Shown here in pieces: positions 39,892 through 49,004 of a DNA stretch of 64,000 bases. Positions within the stretch are counted from its first letter, which is position 1, and each line of letters starts with the position of its first letter. The position numbers and the translations under genes were made by a program. A model generated the notes under the pieces. That model was given only the letters and a program-made list of their open reading frames with translations, was not told where the DNA came from and ran no database searches. The stretch is from JANXMY01 sp964251675. Lineage in GTDB: Bacteria > Armatimonadota > Armatimonadia > Armatimonadales > Capsulimonadaceae. The DNA lies in contig CAXUKS010000001.1 in the NCBI GenBank assembly GCA_964251675.1, positions 1 to 64,000 on the forward strand, given 5' to 3'.

Positions 39892-41382
39892 CTATTTCGG
39901 GAACTGGCGAGTCAGGGCGTCAAGAGAGCTGGCGGCCTGCAAATCAGTCAGCGCGGCGCGGACGGCGTCGGGGGTCAGATAATTGTCTAAATCCATCATC
40001 CATGAGTCAGTCTCGGTTCGCAGGACAACTTTGTTCCAGCCGATGCGGCCTACGGCGTCGCCATAATGCTCCACCAGATAGCCGCGCAGGGCGGCGCGGG
40101 TGTTAGCCGGGGCCACAGTCATAGCGTCGGCGATAATCTCGTCAGTGGTCAGGCGCACCATTTCGCCCGCCTGTTCCAGCGCATAGTACAGGCCCTCATC
40201 AGGGTCTACATTGCTGTAAGCCAGGTCATAGGATTGGAGGGCTTCGTCTTTCCAGTTCGTGCCTTCCGCTTCCACATAATCGGCCAGAAGGCTGCGCTTG
40301 GCGACCCAGTCGAGGCGGTCACCCAGTGCCAGCGGATCGGCTTCAAGGCCGTTCAGCGTGCGCTCCCACTCAGTCAGCGTCCAGTCCGTGTCGGCCCCGC
40401 GCCCGGCCAGCTTCTCTTTGGCGGCGGCCAAATAAATGCGCTGAATGTCCACCGCGCCCATCGTGCCAGACGATGTTTCGGCCAGCCATTTGTAGGTCTG
40501 GTCCCGCGAGATTTTCTTAATCGCGTCGGTCGGCGACTTCAAAGACACCGAAGGCTGCCAGCCTGTCTCCAAAAGCGACATGACCAGATACGTCGTGCCA
40601 ATTTTGAGCGCCGTCGCGTACTCGCTCATGTTGGCATCGCCGCAGATCACGTGCAGTCGCCGCCAGTCACGCGGCCCGGCGTGCGGCTCATCGCGGGTGT
40701 TCACGAGAGGCCGCCGGTGCAGAGTGTCCACAGAGGCTTCCTCAGTGAAGAAATCCGCCCGCTGCGAAAGCTGATAGACGCCCGCATCGCCACGCGGTTC
40801 AATGCCCATTTTACCCGCCCCGGCATAAATAATGCGCGTGGCGAAAAATGGCAGGAGGCCGGACAGAAGCTTCGGAAAGGGCGTCTCACGCGGGATGAGA
40901 TAGTTCTCGTGCGTGCCGTAGGACGAGCCGTGAAAGTCCGTATTGTTCTTGAAAATCTCCACGCGCCCCGCGCCGGACTGGGCCGACCTCGCCCGTGCCG
41001 CTTCCAGCACAATGCGCTCCCCGGCCTTGTCGTGGGCGACCAAGTCCAGCAGTGAGCCGCATTCGGGCGTGGCATACTCCGGGTGTCCGTGGTCATTGTA
41101 AAGCCGTGCGCCGTTTGTCAGCACCCGGTCGGCCCGCTCTTCTTCGACCGGCAGCATTCGCTCACCGGGAACATCGAGTTTGGCGTCTTCGGGGTCAACG
41201 TTCAGCTTGTCCACATGGAAGCCGCGCATATCGTTACGCGGGTCTTCGCCCCGGTAATACCACGGGCCAGCGGCTTTTCCGGCGTAGGCCCGCACCACAG
41301 ATCGGGCTTCGACCACGAGGTCACCCGCGCCGCGCCCTTCGACCGCAATCCCGTATTCTGTTTCTGTGCCGAATAATGGCAA
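39892..41382 (-). CDS. dop: Depupylase Dop
   Basis: A 496-residue paralogue of PafA. The N-terminus PLFGTETEYGI and the long insert before the NGARLYNDHGHPEYATPEC motif identify Dop, which removes Pup from substrates. HENYLIPRETPFP and CGDANMSEYATALKIG are conserved. Since the local Pup already ends in Glu, its role here should be depupylation and Pup recycling only. It lies between mpa and pup, with 42-70 bp gaps. Confidence 0.92.
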   Translation of the reverse strand: MPLFGTETEYGIAVEGRGAGDLVVEARSVVRAYAGKAAGPWYYRGEDPRNDMRGFHVDKLNVDPEDAKLDVPGERMLPVEEERADRVLTNGARLYNDHGHPEYATPECGSLLDLVAHDKAGERIVLEAARARSAQSGAGRVEIFKNNTDFHGSSYGTHENYLIPRETPFPKLLSGLLPFFATRIIYAGAGKMGIEPRGDAGVYQLSQRADFFTEEASVDTLHRRPLVNTRDEPHAGPRDWRRLHVICGDANMSEYATALKIGTTYLVMSLLETGWQPSVSLKSPTDAIKKISRDQTYKWLAETSSGTMGAVDIQRIYLAAAKEKLAGRGADTDWTLTEWERTLNGLEADPLALGDRLDWVAKRSLLADYVEAEGTNWKDEALQSYDLAYSNVDPDEGLYYALEQAGEMVRLTTDEIIADAMTVAPANTRAALRGYLVEHYGDAVGRIGWNKVVLRTETDSWMMDLDNYLTPDAVRAALTDLQAASSLDALTRQFPK

Positions 41383-41421
41383 AAAATCTTCTCCTCAAAT
41401 GGCAGGTAAAGGCCGGAGTGT

Positions 41422-41444
41422 GCCGGGGGTGTAAACCCCCCGGC
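41422..41444. other. Hairpin between mpa and dop
   Basis: GCCGGGGG (41422-41429) pairs with CCCCCGGC (41437-41444) around a short GT/AC-extended loop. T residues follow only on the plus strand, where no gene needs them; on the minus strand it is an internal operon hairpin. Confidence 0.5.
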
Positions 41445-41452
41445 AGTTTTTC

Positions 41453-43186
41453 CTAAATCACGTTCCGGCGGGTCACCTGCGTGCCCTTCTTGGGCGAGGT
41501 CGGGTTCAGGCGGACCACGTTGTCCTGATCGTAGTCCAGGAGCTTGAGCCAGTCTTCGATGTTGTCCGTCTTCGGGAAAATCTCGTTCTCCTTGTACTCC
41601 ATCCGAACAGCCCGCTCCATGTCTTCCCAGGAAACGCCCTCTTTAGTGCTTTTCACATCAATGGAACGCTTGATGGCGAAGTCTTTCGCCCGCTCCACCA
41701 CCGAAGTCAGCAGAGCGCCCGAGATCAGGTCTTTCCAGTAAAGCGTGTCCACGGAGCCGTTCTTCAGATAGACTTCCAGAAACTCGGTTTCATGCGTCTT
41801 GGACCACAGGAACTCGGTCGTCTTGTCGATCAGAAGCTGCCGGGCGGCTTCGTTCCCGCCCTGCTCCTCGACCGTTTTATAGTCCAGCGGCAGGTCTTTG
41901 TGCAGGTAGATACCCAGAATGTCCGACGTGCTTTTTTTGTCCGGGCGGACCACTTTCACCTTGCGGTCAATGCGCTCCGGGCGCAGGATCGCCGGGTCAA
42001 TGTAGTCCGGGCGGTTCGAGGTCAGCATCACGACAACATTTTCCAGCGATACCAGCCCGTCCATCTCGGCGCAGAACTGCGGCACGATGGTATTCGAGAT
42101 GTTCGTGAACCGGCCCGAGGACCGCGTCCGCAGGATGCTCTCGGCTTCGTCAATAAAGATAAACACCAGATACCCCTCGGCCGCCTTTTCGCGGGCCGTC
42201 GAGAAAATCTCGCGCACCTGCCGCTCGGACTCGCCCAGCCACATATTCAGGATTTTAGGGCCATTGATATACATGAAGTACTCTTTGACATCCCGCTTGG
42301 TGCGGGCCTTGTATTCCTGTGTGATATTGTAGGCAGTCGCCTTGCCGATCAGTGTCTTGCCGCAGCCGGGAGGGCCGTACAGCAAAATGCCCTTGAGCGG
42401 CTTCTTGCCGAACCGCTCGTACAGCTCGGGATAGAGCAGGGGCAGCTCAATCGCGTCTTTGATAACGCCAATTGCTTCCTGCTGACCACCGACCTTGTCC
42501 CACGGGATTTCGGTGATTTTGTCCAGGAAAAAGTCCGAGTTCTCTTTGGCCGCGAAGGCTTCGAGAGCGACCCGGAAGTTCGGCTCCATGCGGACTTCCG
42601 TGCCGTTTTTGATCTTGGCGTCTTTGAGGCTTTCGCCGCGCATGACGACGCGGGTGTTCTGCCCCTGCTGATCGCCGCCAATGCGAAGCCGTCCGTCTTC
42701 CAGCACTTCGCTGACTTTGACGACCGGGCCATTCGGGGCAATCCCGAGGTCACCGACTACGGCGTAGGCCTCGTTGACTTTGACACGAGTGCCCGCCTGA
42801 AGCGTGGAAAGCTCGACGTTGGGGTCGACGTTGGTGTAAAAGTCGTTGTCGCCCATCGCAATGTTGGCCGTGCCGTCTTCGTTGGGAGACAGGAATACCG
42901 CCACGCGGTTCGCGGGCGCGGTCAGCTTGTTGTAGGCTTCATCATACTTCTGAATCAGCTCCTGCGCTTCCGACGCCTGCTGCTCGTCCACTTCCAGCTG
43001 ATGCCGTAGAAGCAGCAGATACTGATAGTTGGGGTCAATCGGGTCCGTGCTTTTGAGTATCTCATCCAGCACGAAAATGGCCCGAACAGCGGTTTCCTGA
43101 TTACGCGGGATGCCGCCCTCGTTATTGCTCTCGCGGCGTCCGCCGCCGCGCTTGTTCTCGTTCCGGTCGCTGCGCTCGCTGGCCAT
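41453..43186 (-). CDS. mpa: Proteasome-activating AAA+ ATPase (Mpa/ARC)
   Basis: A 577-residue hexameric unfoldase. An N-terminal charged region and coiled coil (about 25-95) bind Pup, an OB double domain follows, and the AAA+ core has Walker A GPPGCGKTLIGKA and Walker B FIFIDEAESIL. The C-terminus reads GTQVTRRNVI and lacks the GQYL tail with which mycobacterial Mpa docks on the 20S core. I prefer ATG 43186 (AGAGGA, 8 nt) over ATG 43222, which has no ribosome site. The start overlaps the sigma-factor gene by 65 bp. First gene of the proteasome operon. Confidence 0.93.
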   Translation of the reverse strand: MASERSDRNENKRGGGRRESNNEGGIPRNQETAVRAIFVLDEILKSTDPIDPNYQYLLLLRHQLEVDEQQASEAQELIQKYDEAYNKLTAPANRVAVFLSPNEDGTANIAMGDNDFYTNVDPNVELSTLQAGTRVKVNEAYAVVGDLGIAPNGPVVKVSEVLEDGRLRIGGDQQGQNTRVVMRGESLKDAKIKNGTEVRMEPNFRVALEAFAAKENSDFFLDKITEIPWDKVGGQQEAIGVIKDAIELPLLYPELYERFGKKPLKGILLYGPPGCGKTLIGKATAYNITQEYKARTKRDVKEYFMYINGPKILNMWLGESERQVREIFSTAREKAAEGYLVFIFIDEAESILRTRSSGRFTNISNTIVPQFCAEMDGLVSLENVVVMLTSNRPDYIDPAILRPERIDRKVKVVRPDKKSTSDILGIYLHKDLPLDYKTVEEQGGNEAARQLLIDKTTEFLWSKTHETEFLEVYLKNGSVDTLYWKDLISGALLTSVVERAKDFAIKRSIDVKSTKEGVSWEDMERAVRMEYKENEIFPKTDNIEDWLKLLDYDQDNVVRLNPTSPKKGTQVTRRNVI

Positions 43187-43985
43187 GCGTTCTTTCCTCT
43201 CGTTCTGTCTCTTTTTCGCCATAAGTTGTTTCGTTATGCTTGTACCCAGATTGCTCCGTTTTGCTTCGGGGCGGCAGGGTCCAGTCACCGGTCAAAAGCT
43301 CCACCATGCGGGCCGTGTTGCCCTTTTCGAAAGCGTCCACCCACTGTGCCACAGTCGCCTGCGCCTCGGGATCGGAAGCGGCCAAATCGCGCACATCGGC
43401 AGGATCACCGCCGCTCGGGTGCTGCGCCAAGGTCTGCCGGGCACGGGCCAGGGCGTTTTTGACGGCGGGAACCGTCGTTTCCAGTATCCGTGCTGTCTCT
43501 TCTGCCGTCCAGCCCAGCACATCCCGGAGAACCAGCGCGGCCCGCTGCCGGGGCGGCAGGCTTTGCACCAGCGCGACAAAGCCGAGGCGGACGTTCTCCC
43601 GCTCCTGTCCGAACTGTGCGGCATCCGGGGCCATGTCCCCGACTTCATCCAGAGACTGCCAGAGCGGTGGGCGGCGCTGCACATGGTTGATACACAGATT
43701 GTGCGCGATGCGGTACAGCCAGGCTCGCAGGCTGGCGCGGCCTTCAAACGTTTCCAGTGCTTTGAAGGCCCGCAGAAGCGACTCCTGCACCATGTCCTCG
43801 GCTTCGGTCAGCGAGCCGGTCAGCCGGTAACAGTAGGCAATCAGCTCTCGTCGATACGGCTCGGTCAGGCGGCTGAATGCTTTGCGGTCGCCTCGGCGAG
43901 CACGCAGAATGGTTGCTGCTTCCCCGGTCTCGGCGGAGTCTGCCGGGAGGGGAGAAGAAACAGGCGGGTCAAGTGTCGTGGCCAC
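43122..43985 (-). CDS. ECF sigma factor with truncated SnoaL-like tail
   Basis: A 287-residue protein. Region 2 (YRRELIAYCYRLTGSLTEAE, then LRAWLYRIAHNLCINH) and region 4 (LPPRQRAALVLRDVLGW) are intact. Family members of this type end in a SnoaL-like domain of about 120 residues. Here only its beginning (QWVDAFEKGNTARMVELLT) is left, and the last 45 residues are low-complexity charged sequence read across the start of mpa in another frame. It may be partly decayed or depend on a different tail. It could drive the proteasome operon. Confidence 0.8.
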   Translation of the reverse strand: MATTLDPPVSSPLPADSAETGEAATILRARRGDRKAFSRLTEPYRRELIAYCYRLTGSLTEAEDMVQESLLRAFKALETFEGRASLRAWLYRIAHNLCINHVQRRPPLWQSLDEVGDMAPDAAQFGQERENVRLGFVALVQSLPPRQRAALVLRDVLGWTAEETARILETTVPAVKNALARARQTLAQHPSGGDPADVRDLAASDPEAQATVAQWVDAFEKGNTARMVELLTGDWTLPPRSKTEQSGYKHNETTYGEKETEREERTHGQRAQRPEREQARRRTPREQ

Positions 43986-44149
43986 GAACTAATCTCCTGC
44001 CTAACGTGATCTGTCTTTCAAGTGTCGCTGTGTACGGGGGTACTGTTTAAACGTGTCTTTTGCCGTGTTGGTTCCCTTATCTTCTTTTGCGTGCTCTCAC
44101 CAGACAAGACACAGGGCCGTGCCGAAAAGAACCGGTATCGGGAGCGGAC

Positions 44150-44179
44150 AAAAAAATAAGCCGCGCTCCGAGGCGCGGC
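44150..44179 (-). terminator. Rho-independent terminator
   Basis: GCCGCGC (44160-44166) pairs with GCGCGGC (44173-44179), followed on the minus strand by TTATTTTTTT. It lies 20 bp after the ATPase gene at 44200. Confidence 0.85.
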
Positions 44180-44199
44180 GGCAGTCTTTCTTGGTTTGA

Positions 44200-44655
44200 C
44201 TATGTCTGGGGGTTGATCTTTTTGACTAAATACACAGACGCGCCGCCTGCATAGGCATCAGCGCGGCAGACTACCAGGGCATCAGTTAAAGTTTCCATCA
44301 GCGGCAGTCCCCGTCCGCTGGTGGCCTCCCAGGCTTCTAAAGGCATCTGGTAGGGCGGGTTCGGCGGAGTGAAGCCCGGTCCGTGGTCTTCGATCTGTAT
44401 GATAAGATGGTCGTCATAACGCCACAAACTTAAAAGTACGTGCGGATCATTTTTCTTCTGCGTGTCTAACGGCGCTCCGTGCACTACCGCGTTTGCCAGC
44501 GCCTCACCCAGCGCCAAATCCAGACGAAAGCAGTCTTCTTCCGTCAGGCTCGACTCGGTGCAGGCCTGCATCGCCTGACGGCGTGCGCCCGGCACTTCCT
44601 TCGGATCGGCGGTCAGCCACAGTTCCAGGAGCGGCGGCAATGGCAACGTTCTCAT
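44200..44655 (-). CDS. Anti-sigma-type serine kinase/ATPase (RsbW/SpoIIAB-like)
   Basis: A 151-residue GHKL ATPase domain alone. The N box is LALGEALANAVVHG, G1 is DHGPGF and G2 is SGRGLPLM. Such proteins bind sigma factors or phosphorylate anti-anti-sigma partners. I chose ATG 44655 (GGAGAG upstream) because the first 71 codons of a longer frame look non-coding. No partner STAS gene is adjacent; the ECF sigma gene is 215 bp downstream, behind a terminator. Confidence 0.82.
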   Translation of the reverse strand: MRTLPLPPLLELWLTADPKEVPGARRQAMQACTESSLTEEDCFRLDLALGEALANAVVHGAPLDTQKKNDPHVLLSLWRYDDHLIIQIEDHGPGFTPPNPPYQMPLEAWEATSGRGLPLMETLTDALVVCRADAYAGGASVYLVKKINPQT

Positions 44656-44816
44656 CGCATCTCTCCATTTCTCCGCGATTAAGCGGCTGTCTCTTTGGCG
44701 GACAGCTCTCAATACCCGCTGAACCAGACAAGTAAACGAAACGCAGGGCCATTCAGTGTTACTGATGCGGTAAGCGCCTTGTCTTGGAGTTGTGTCTTGG
44801 AGCCACGCGCACAGAA

Positions 44817-44838
44817 GCCACGGATTGAAATCCGTGGC
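44817..44838. repeat. Short hairpin in a 288-bp intergenic region
   Basis: GCCACGGATT and AATCCGTGGC pair around GA. Its core ATTGAAAT resembles the GTTGAAAAC core of the 127-bp elements. The remaining sequence between 44656 and 44943 shows no gene; a TTGACG near 44917 may serve the DUF2752 gene. Confidence 0.5.
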
Positions 44839-44943
44839 TCTTGGGGGCGTGGCTGTTGCCGTGAGCAACCGAAGAAACTGAATGACCCTGAAGCGAAACG
44901 CACCAACGGAGGAACTTGACGCTTTGCCCGCGAATAGCCTTCT

Positions 44944-45348
44944 ATGAGACCCCTTCCCGCGTTCTGGAGCCTGTCTGGCGTGCTGGCCGCCAGCGTCTGC
45001 CTGCCCCTGCCGGAGGCGGGTGGGCAGGTCGCAAGCCTGCCTCCTCTATGCCCCTTTTACCTCTTGACCGGACTCCCCTGCCCCGGCTGCGGGCTGACCC
45101 GGTGTTTTATCTGCCTCGGACACGGGCGCTTCTTCGAATCTCTGCACTGGAACCCACTCGGCTGGCTGCTGTTCGGCCTGTGTTTGGTACTCTGGCTCCG
45201 GGCGGGCCTGTTTGTGGCACGAGGCATCACTTTCTGGACACTGCCAACACGCACGCAGAGCCGCCTGAGCTGGAGCCTCGCCGCACTTTTATTCAGCGTT
45301 GGCATTTTTCGCATCGGCTGGCTGACCGCCCATCACCTGCGGTTTTAG
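44944..45348 (+). CDS. DUF2752 membrane protein
   Basis: A 134-residue protein with three or four membrane helices. The DUF2752 signature CPFYLLTGLPCPGCGLTRC is complete, followed by SLHWNPLGW. The family is widespread and its function is unknown; the cysteines may bind metal. The gene begins 69 bp after a purine-rich stretch and precedes the BON lipoprotein by 28 bp. Confidence 0.88.
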   Translation: MRPLPAFWSLSGVLAASVCLPLPEAGGQVASLPPLCPFYLLTGLPCPGCGLTRCFICLGHGRFFESLHWNPLGWLLFGLCLVLWLRAGLFVARGITFWTLPTRTQSRLSWSLAALLFSVGIFRIGWLTAHHLRF

Positions 45349-45376
45349 CCGTCTTGACAGCGGGCACACTGACACC

Positions 45377-45706
45377 ATGAAACCACACTCAATCCCCTTT
45401 ATGCTTCTCGCAGGCGCTCTGGCCCTGGCGGGCTGCTCCCAGCAGACGCTGAAGAGCGCTCAACAGGACACACAGCGTAATATCAACCAGGTTAAGCCCC
45501 AGCTTACTAAACTGGACCTTGGAGCGCGAGTTACGGCGGCTCTGAAAGCCGCTGGGCTAAACGGCGTCCGCGTCGATGCCGCCACAAATGGCGTAACCCT
45601 GCGCGGCTCGGCCAAATCCGCGTCCGACAAGGCCCGTGCGGGGCGCATTGCGAAGGATACGCTCGGCCCGGACAAAACGGTCACGAACCAGTTGACAGTG
45701 CGCTGA
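45377..45706 (+). CDS. BON-domain lipoprotein
   Basis: A 109-residue lipoprotein (lipobox LALAGC, cysteine at 20). A short helical linker precedes one BON domain with GVRVDAATNGVTLRGSA and the late DKTVTNQLTV. BON domains in OsmY-like envelope proteins bind phospholipid. TTGACA lies at 45353, 18 nt before the ATG, too close for a normal promoter, so its promoter is uncertain. Confidence 0.85.
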   Translation: MKPHSIPFMLLAGALALAGCSQQTLKSAQQDTQRNINQVKPQLTKLDLGARVTAALKAAGLNGVRVDAATNGVTLRGSAKSASDKARAGRIAKDTLGPDKTVTNQLTVR

Positions 45707-45771
45707 CGACCGGCAGTTTTGAGGTATCATAGAACGTCAGTTCGCCCATCAATTTATGTGAGGAGAAAGCC

Positions 45772-46044
45772 ATGACGCATTTAGTGGAAACGGATGAAAT
45801 GGGTCGCCTAGTGCTGCCGCCTGAGCTGTTTGGAGAAGTCAAACCTTACACGCCCTACACTGTGGAAGACTTAGGCAATGGTTTTTATGTGAAGGCGACA
45901 GAGACAGCAGAAAAAACAGCCGTAGCGCGTCAAAAAGTTCATGAAGAATGGAAGCGTAGCTGGGATGCTCTCACCGAAGAAATCAGCAAGGTGTGGCCGG
46001 AAGGGGTTTCTGCTGCTGACGTTGTGTCTGAAATGAGGCGCTAA
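45772..46044 (+). CDS. Antitoxin, AbrB-like N-terminus
   Basis: A 90-residue protein whose N-terminus (VETDEMGRLVLPPELF) resembles SpoVT/AbrB DNA-binding antitoxins, with an acidic helical C-terminus that would wrap the toxin. GAGGAG lies before the ATG and a TATCAT box at about 45724. It overlaps the PIN toxin gene by 1 bp, the usual order of a VapBC module. It would neutralise the toxin and repress its own promoter. Confidence 0.82.
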   Translation: MTHLVETDEMGRLVLPPELFGEVKPYTPYTVEDLGNGFYVKATETAEKTAVARQKVHEEWKRSWDALTEEISKVWPEGVSAADVVSEMRR

Positions 46045-46478
46045 TGGTAAATATAGACGCCAACATTTTTGTGTCTGCGCGTGCCCGATCCGAACTTAAC
46101 TATTCGGCGAGCGATCTTTTTCTAAACAAAATAGTCGTGTCGGCAATTGAAGTTCGCTGCCCTACGCTGGTGCTTCCAGAAACGGCAGCGGCAATTGCCA
46201 GACCCGGCGGCACTCTCGCGTTCGCGCAGGCAGCAGTGCTGCAGATTCAAATCTTTCCCTATCTTTCTCTCATAGAATTGACAGAAGATCGCGCTCGCCG
46301 ATCTGTTGACGTTGCGCTGGCGTGCCGCCTGCGCGGCGCGGACGCGGTTTATGTCGCTGTGGCGCAGGAGTTTGGCACGACGCTGGTGACCTGGGATACC
46401 GAGGTGCTGGCGCGAGGCACGCAGGCCATTTCCGTAATGACGCCGACCGACTGGCTGGCGGCAAACTCAACAGTTTAG
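46044..46478 (+). CDS. PIN-domain toxin (VapC-like)
   Basis: A 144-residue PIN nuclease. The acidic residues appear in NIDANIF, LPETAAAI, LRGADAVYVAVA and LVTWDTEVL, so all four positions of a functional active site are filled. VapC toxins cut tRNA or rRNA. It is coupled to the antitoxin gene by TAATG and followed 13 bp later by uvrB. Confidence 0.9.
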   Translation: MVNIDANIFVSARARSELNYSASDLFLNKIVVSAIEVRCPTLVLPETAAAIARPGGTLAFAQAAVLQIQIFPYLSLIELTEDRARRSVDVALACRLRGADAVYVAVAQEFGTTLVTWDTEVLARGTQAISVMTPTDWLAANSTV

Positions 46479-46491
46479 AAATCAGAAAATT

Positions 46492-48486
46492 ATGGACTTC
46501 GAGGTTATCTCTAAATACAAACCGTCCGGCGATCAGCCGACGGCGATTGACAAGCTGGCACAGGGGCTGAAACAGGGCTATAAGTATCAGACTCTGCTGG
46601 GAGCGACAGGCACGGGCAAGACGTTTACAGCGGCCAACATTGTAGAAAAAGTGCAGCGGCCCACACTGGTCATTGCCCACAACAAAACGCTGGCGGCGCA
46701 GCTTTGCTCAGAGTTCCGGGACTTCTTTGGCAAGAATGCCGTGGAGTATTTTGTCTCCTATTATGACTACTACCAGCCCGAAGCCTATATTCCCAGCACG
46801 GACACGTTTATTGAAAAAGACTCCAGCATCAACGACGAGATCGACCGTCTCCGGCACTCGGCAACGCAGGCCGTTTTAGAACGGCGGGATGTAATTGTCG
46901 TTGCATCCGTGTCGTGCATCTACGGCCTCGGCTCGCCTGTGGAGTATGCCAGCATTGTCTTGAAATTTGAGCGCGGCAAAGAGTATGACCGCGACGATAT
47001 GCTGCGGCGTCTGGTCGCCATGCAGTTTACGCGCAATGACATTGCCCTGACCCGCTCGACCTTCCGCGTCCGGGGCGACGTTTTAGAGCTTCAGCCTGCC
47101 GATGAAGAAATTGTCGTGCGCGTGGAGTTCTTCGGCGATGAAGTGGAGAAAATCACCACGGTGGACCCGCTCACGGGCGAGGTGCAGTCGTCCAAAGACG
47201 AAGTCACCATCTTCCCAGCCTCACACTTTGTCTCATCCCCCGAAAAGCAGGAGCGGGCTATGCTCGGCATTGAAGAGGAAATGCACACGCGGATTGCTCT
47301 CTTCAAGCAGCAGGGAAAGCTCCTGGAAGCGCAGCGCATTGAGCAGCGTACCCGCTTTGATTTAGAGATGATCCGCGAAGTCGGCTTTTGCTCAGGCATT
47401 GAAAACTATTCCCGCTGGTTTGATGGCCGCGCCCCCGGCACGGCCCCGTCTACGCTTTTGGACTACTTCCCAGATGACTATTTGCTGGTCATCGACGAGT
47501 CGCACCAGACCCTGCCCCAGCTTCGGGCCATGTACAACGGCGACAAGGCCCGCAAAGATACGCTGATCGAATACGGCTTCCGCCTGCCCTCAGCGGGCGA
47601 CAACCGGCCCTTGAAGTTCGAGGAGTTTCAGGAGCGTGTCGGCCAGTGCATCTTTGTCTCGGCCACCCCCGCCGCCTACGAGCGCGAGCATTCCGAGCAG
47701 ATTGCCCAGCAGATTATCCGCCCGACCGGCCTGATCGACCCGGAGATTATTATTCGTCCGACACGCGGGCAGGTGGACGACTTGCTGCACGAAATCCGGG
47801 AGCGGACCGCCCGAGAAGAGCGCGTGCTGGTGACGACCTTGACCAAGAAGATGGCCGAGGACCTGACCGAGTACCTGCTGGACCTCAACATCAAGGTCAA
47901 CTACCTGCACTCGGACGTGCATACTCTGGAGCGCACCGAAATCCTGCGTGACCTGCGCCTCGGCATTTACGACGTGATTATCGGCATCAACCTTCTGCGC
48001 GAAGGTCTGGACTTGCCGGAGGTCTCGCTCGTCGCCATCTTGGACGCCGACAAAGAAGGCTTCTTGCGCTCGGAAACGTCCCTCATTCAGACCATTGGCC
48101 GCGCTGCCCGTAACGTCGGCGGGCAGGTGATTATGTACGCCGACCGCATCACCGGCTCGATGGAGCGGGCGATGGGCGAGACCGACCGCCGCCGCGTTAT
48201 CCAAGTCGCCTACAATACCGAGCATAATATCACGCCTTACACGGTCAATAAAGCCGTGCGCGAAGTGATTGAGTCCAAGAAGATCGCCGAGCAGAAGTCC
48301 TACTACAACATCTCCCGCAACCGCAACCCGGAGACCCTGCCGCTGGACCAGCTCATGTCCGCGCTGGCCGACATCGAAAAAGAAATGAAACAGGCCGCCC
48401 GCGCCCTGGAGTTCGAGCGTGCCGCCGAGCTGCGCGATGAGTTCAGCCGCCTCAAAAAACTGCTTCCGGCGGGGTCCAAGAAGTAG
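46492..48486 (+). CDS. uvrB: Excinuclease ABC subunit UvrB
   Basis: A 664-residue helicase-like damage-verification protein. Motif I is GATGTGKTFT, the beta-hairpin region is YYDYYQPEAYIP, motifs IV-VI include LHSDVHTLERTEILRDLRLG and QTIGRAARN, and a C-terminal UVR motif (MKQAARALEFERAAELRDEF) binds UvrC. Length is typical. It acts in nucleotide excision repair after UvrA. It follows the TA module by 13 bp with no clear promoter of its own. Confidence 0.98.
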   Translation: MDFEVISKYKPSGDQPTAIDKLAQGLKQGYKYQTLLGATGTGKTFTAANIVEKVQRPTLVIAHNKTLAAQLCSEFRDFFGKNAVEYFVSYYDYYQPEAYIPSTDTFIEKDSSINDEIDRLRHSATQAVLERRDVIVVASVSCIYGLGSPVEYASIVLKFERGKEYDRDDMLRRLVAMQFTRNDIALTRSTFRVRGDVLELQPADEEIVVRVEFFGDEVEKITTVDPLTGEVQSSKDEVTIFPASHFVSSPEKQERAMLGIEEEMHTRIALFKQQGKLLEAQRIEQRTRFDLEMIREVGFCSGIENYSRWFDGRAPGTAPSTLLDYFPDDYLLVIDESHQTLPQLRAMYNGDKARKDTLIEYGFRLPSAGDNRPLKFEEFQERVGQCIFVSATPAAYEREHSEQIAQQIIRPTGLIDPEIIIRPTRGQVDDLLHEIRERTAREERVLVTTLTKKMAEDLTEYLLDLNIKVNYLHSDVHTLERTEILRDLRLGIYDVIIGINLLREGLDLPEVSLVAILDADKEGFLRSETSLIQTIGRAARNVGGQVIMYADRITGSMERAMGETDRRRVIQVAYNTEHNITPYTVNKAVREVIESKKIAEQKSYYNISRNRNPETLPLDQLMSALADIEKEMKQAARALEFERAAELRDEFSRLKKLLPAGSKK

Positions 48487-48509
48487 GGCCGGCAACATTC
48501 AGGCAGATT

Positions 48510-49004
48510 ATGAAATCCTCAGAAGTCGAACAAACCATCGTTTCTGCGTTCAAAGGCGTTCATTTGGGCAGCGGATGTAGCTTGTGTCAGGCGGAGGAAG
48601 CCGATCACTGGGGGCGGCTGGCGGCGGCAGAGCTCAGTGCATTTCCAGACGCGGATATTGCAGACAACTGGGCCGCTGTCTCTGTGGAAACACTCGACCA
48701 GTATCCGTACCTTGCCCATATGGATGCAGAGGGTTTCCGCTACTACGTTCCAGCATTTATGCTGAGCATTCTTGCCTGCTACGAGCGGTCTTCGATGCGC
48801 GTTATCTGCACACTTAGCGCACTTTACCCGAAGAGGAACGACCGGTGGGACTATCACCTAAATCTTTACTCACTTTTGAGCCGGGAGCAAAACGCAGCTA
48901 TCGCTCGCTATTTGCATAGCCTGCCTATGCTGGTAGAACTTGATCCAGAGGACCAGAAAGTCTGCGATAGAGCCTTGCGAAACCATTGGCACGAGTTTTT
49001 ATGA
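48510..49004 (+). CDS. DUF6714-like hypothetical protein
   Basis: A 164-residue cytosolic protein with GFRYYVPAFMLSILACYE in the middle and LNLYSLLSREQNAAIARYLHSL near the end, a pattern shared by DUF6714 proteins, whose function is unknown. It begins 23 bp after uvrB. Its 3' end marks the breakpoint of a truncated PIN gene read on the other strand, so this gene or its flank may have been inserted there. Confidence 0.65.
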   Translation: MKSSEVEQTIVSAFKGVHLGSGCSLCQAEEADHWGRLAAAELSAFPDADIADNWAAVSVETLDQYPYLAHMDAEGFRYYVPAFMLSILACYERSSMRVICTLSALYPKRNDRWDYHLNLYSLLSREQNAAIARYLHSLPMLVELDPEDQKVCDRALRNHWHEFL

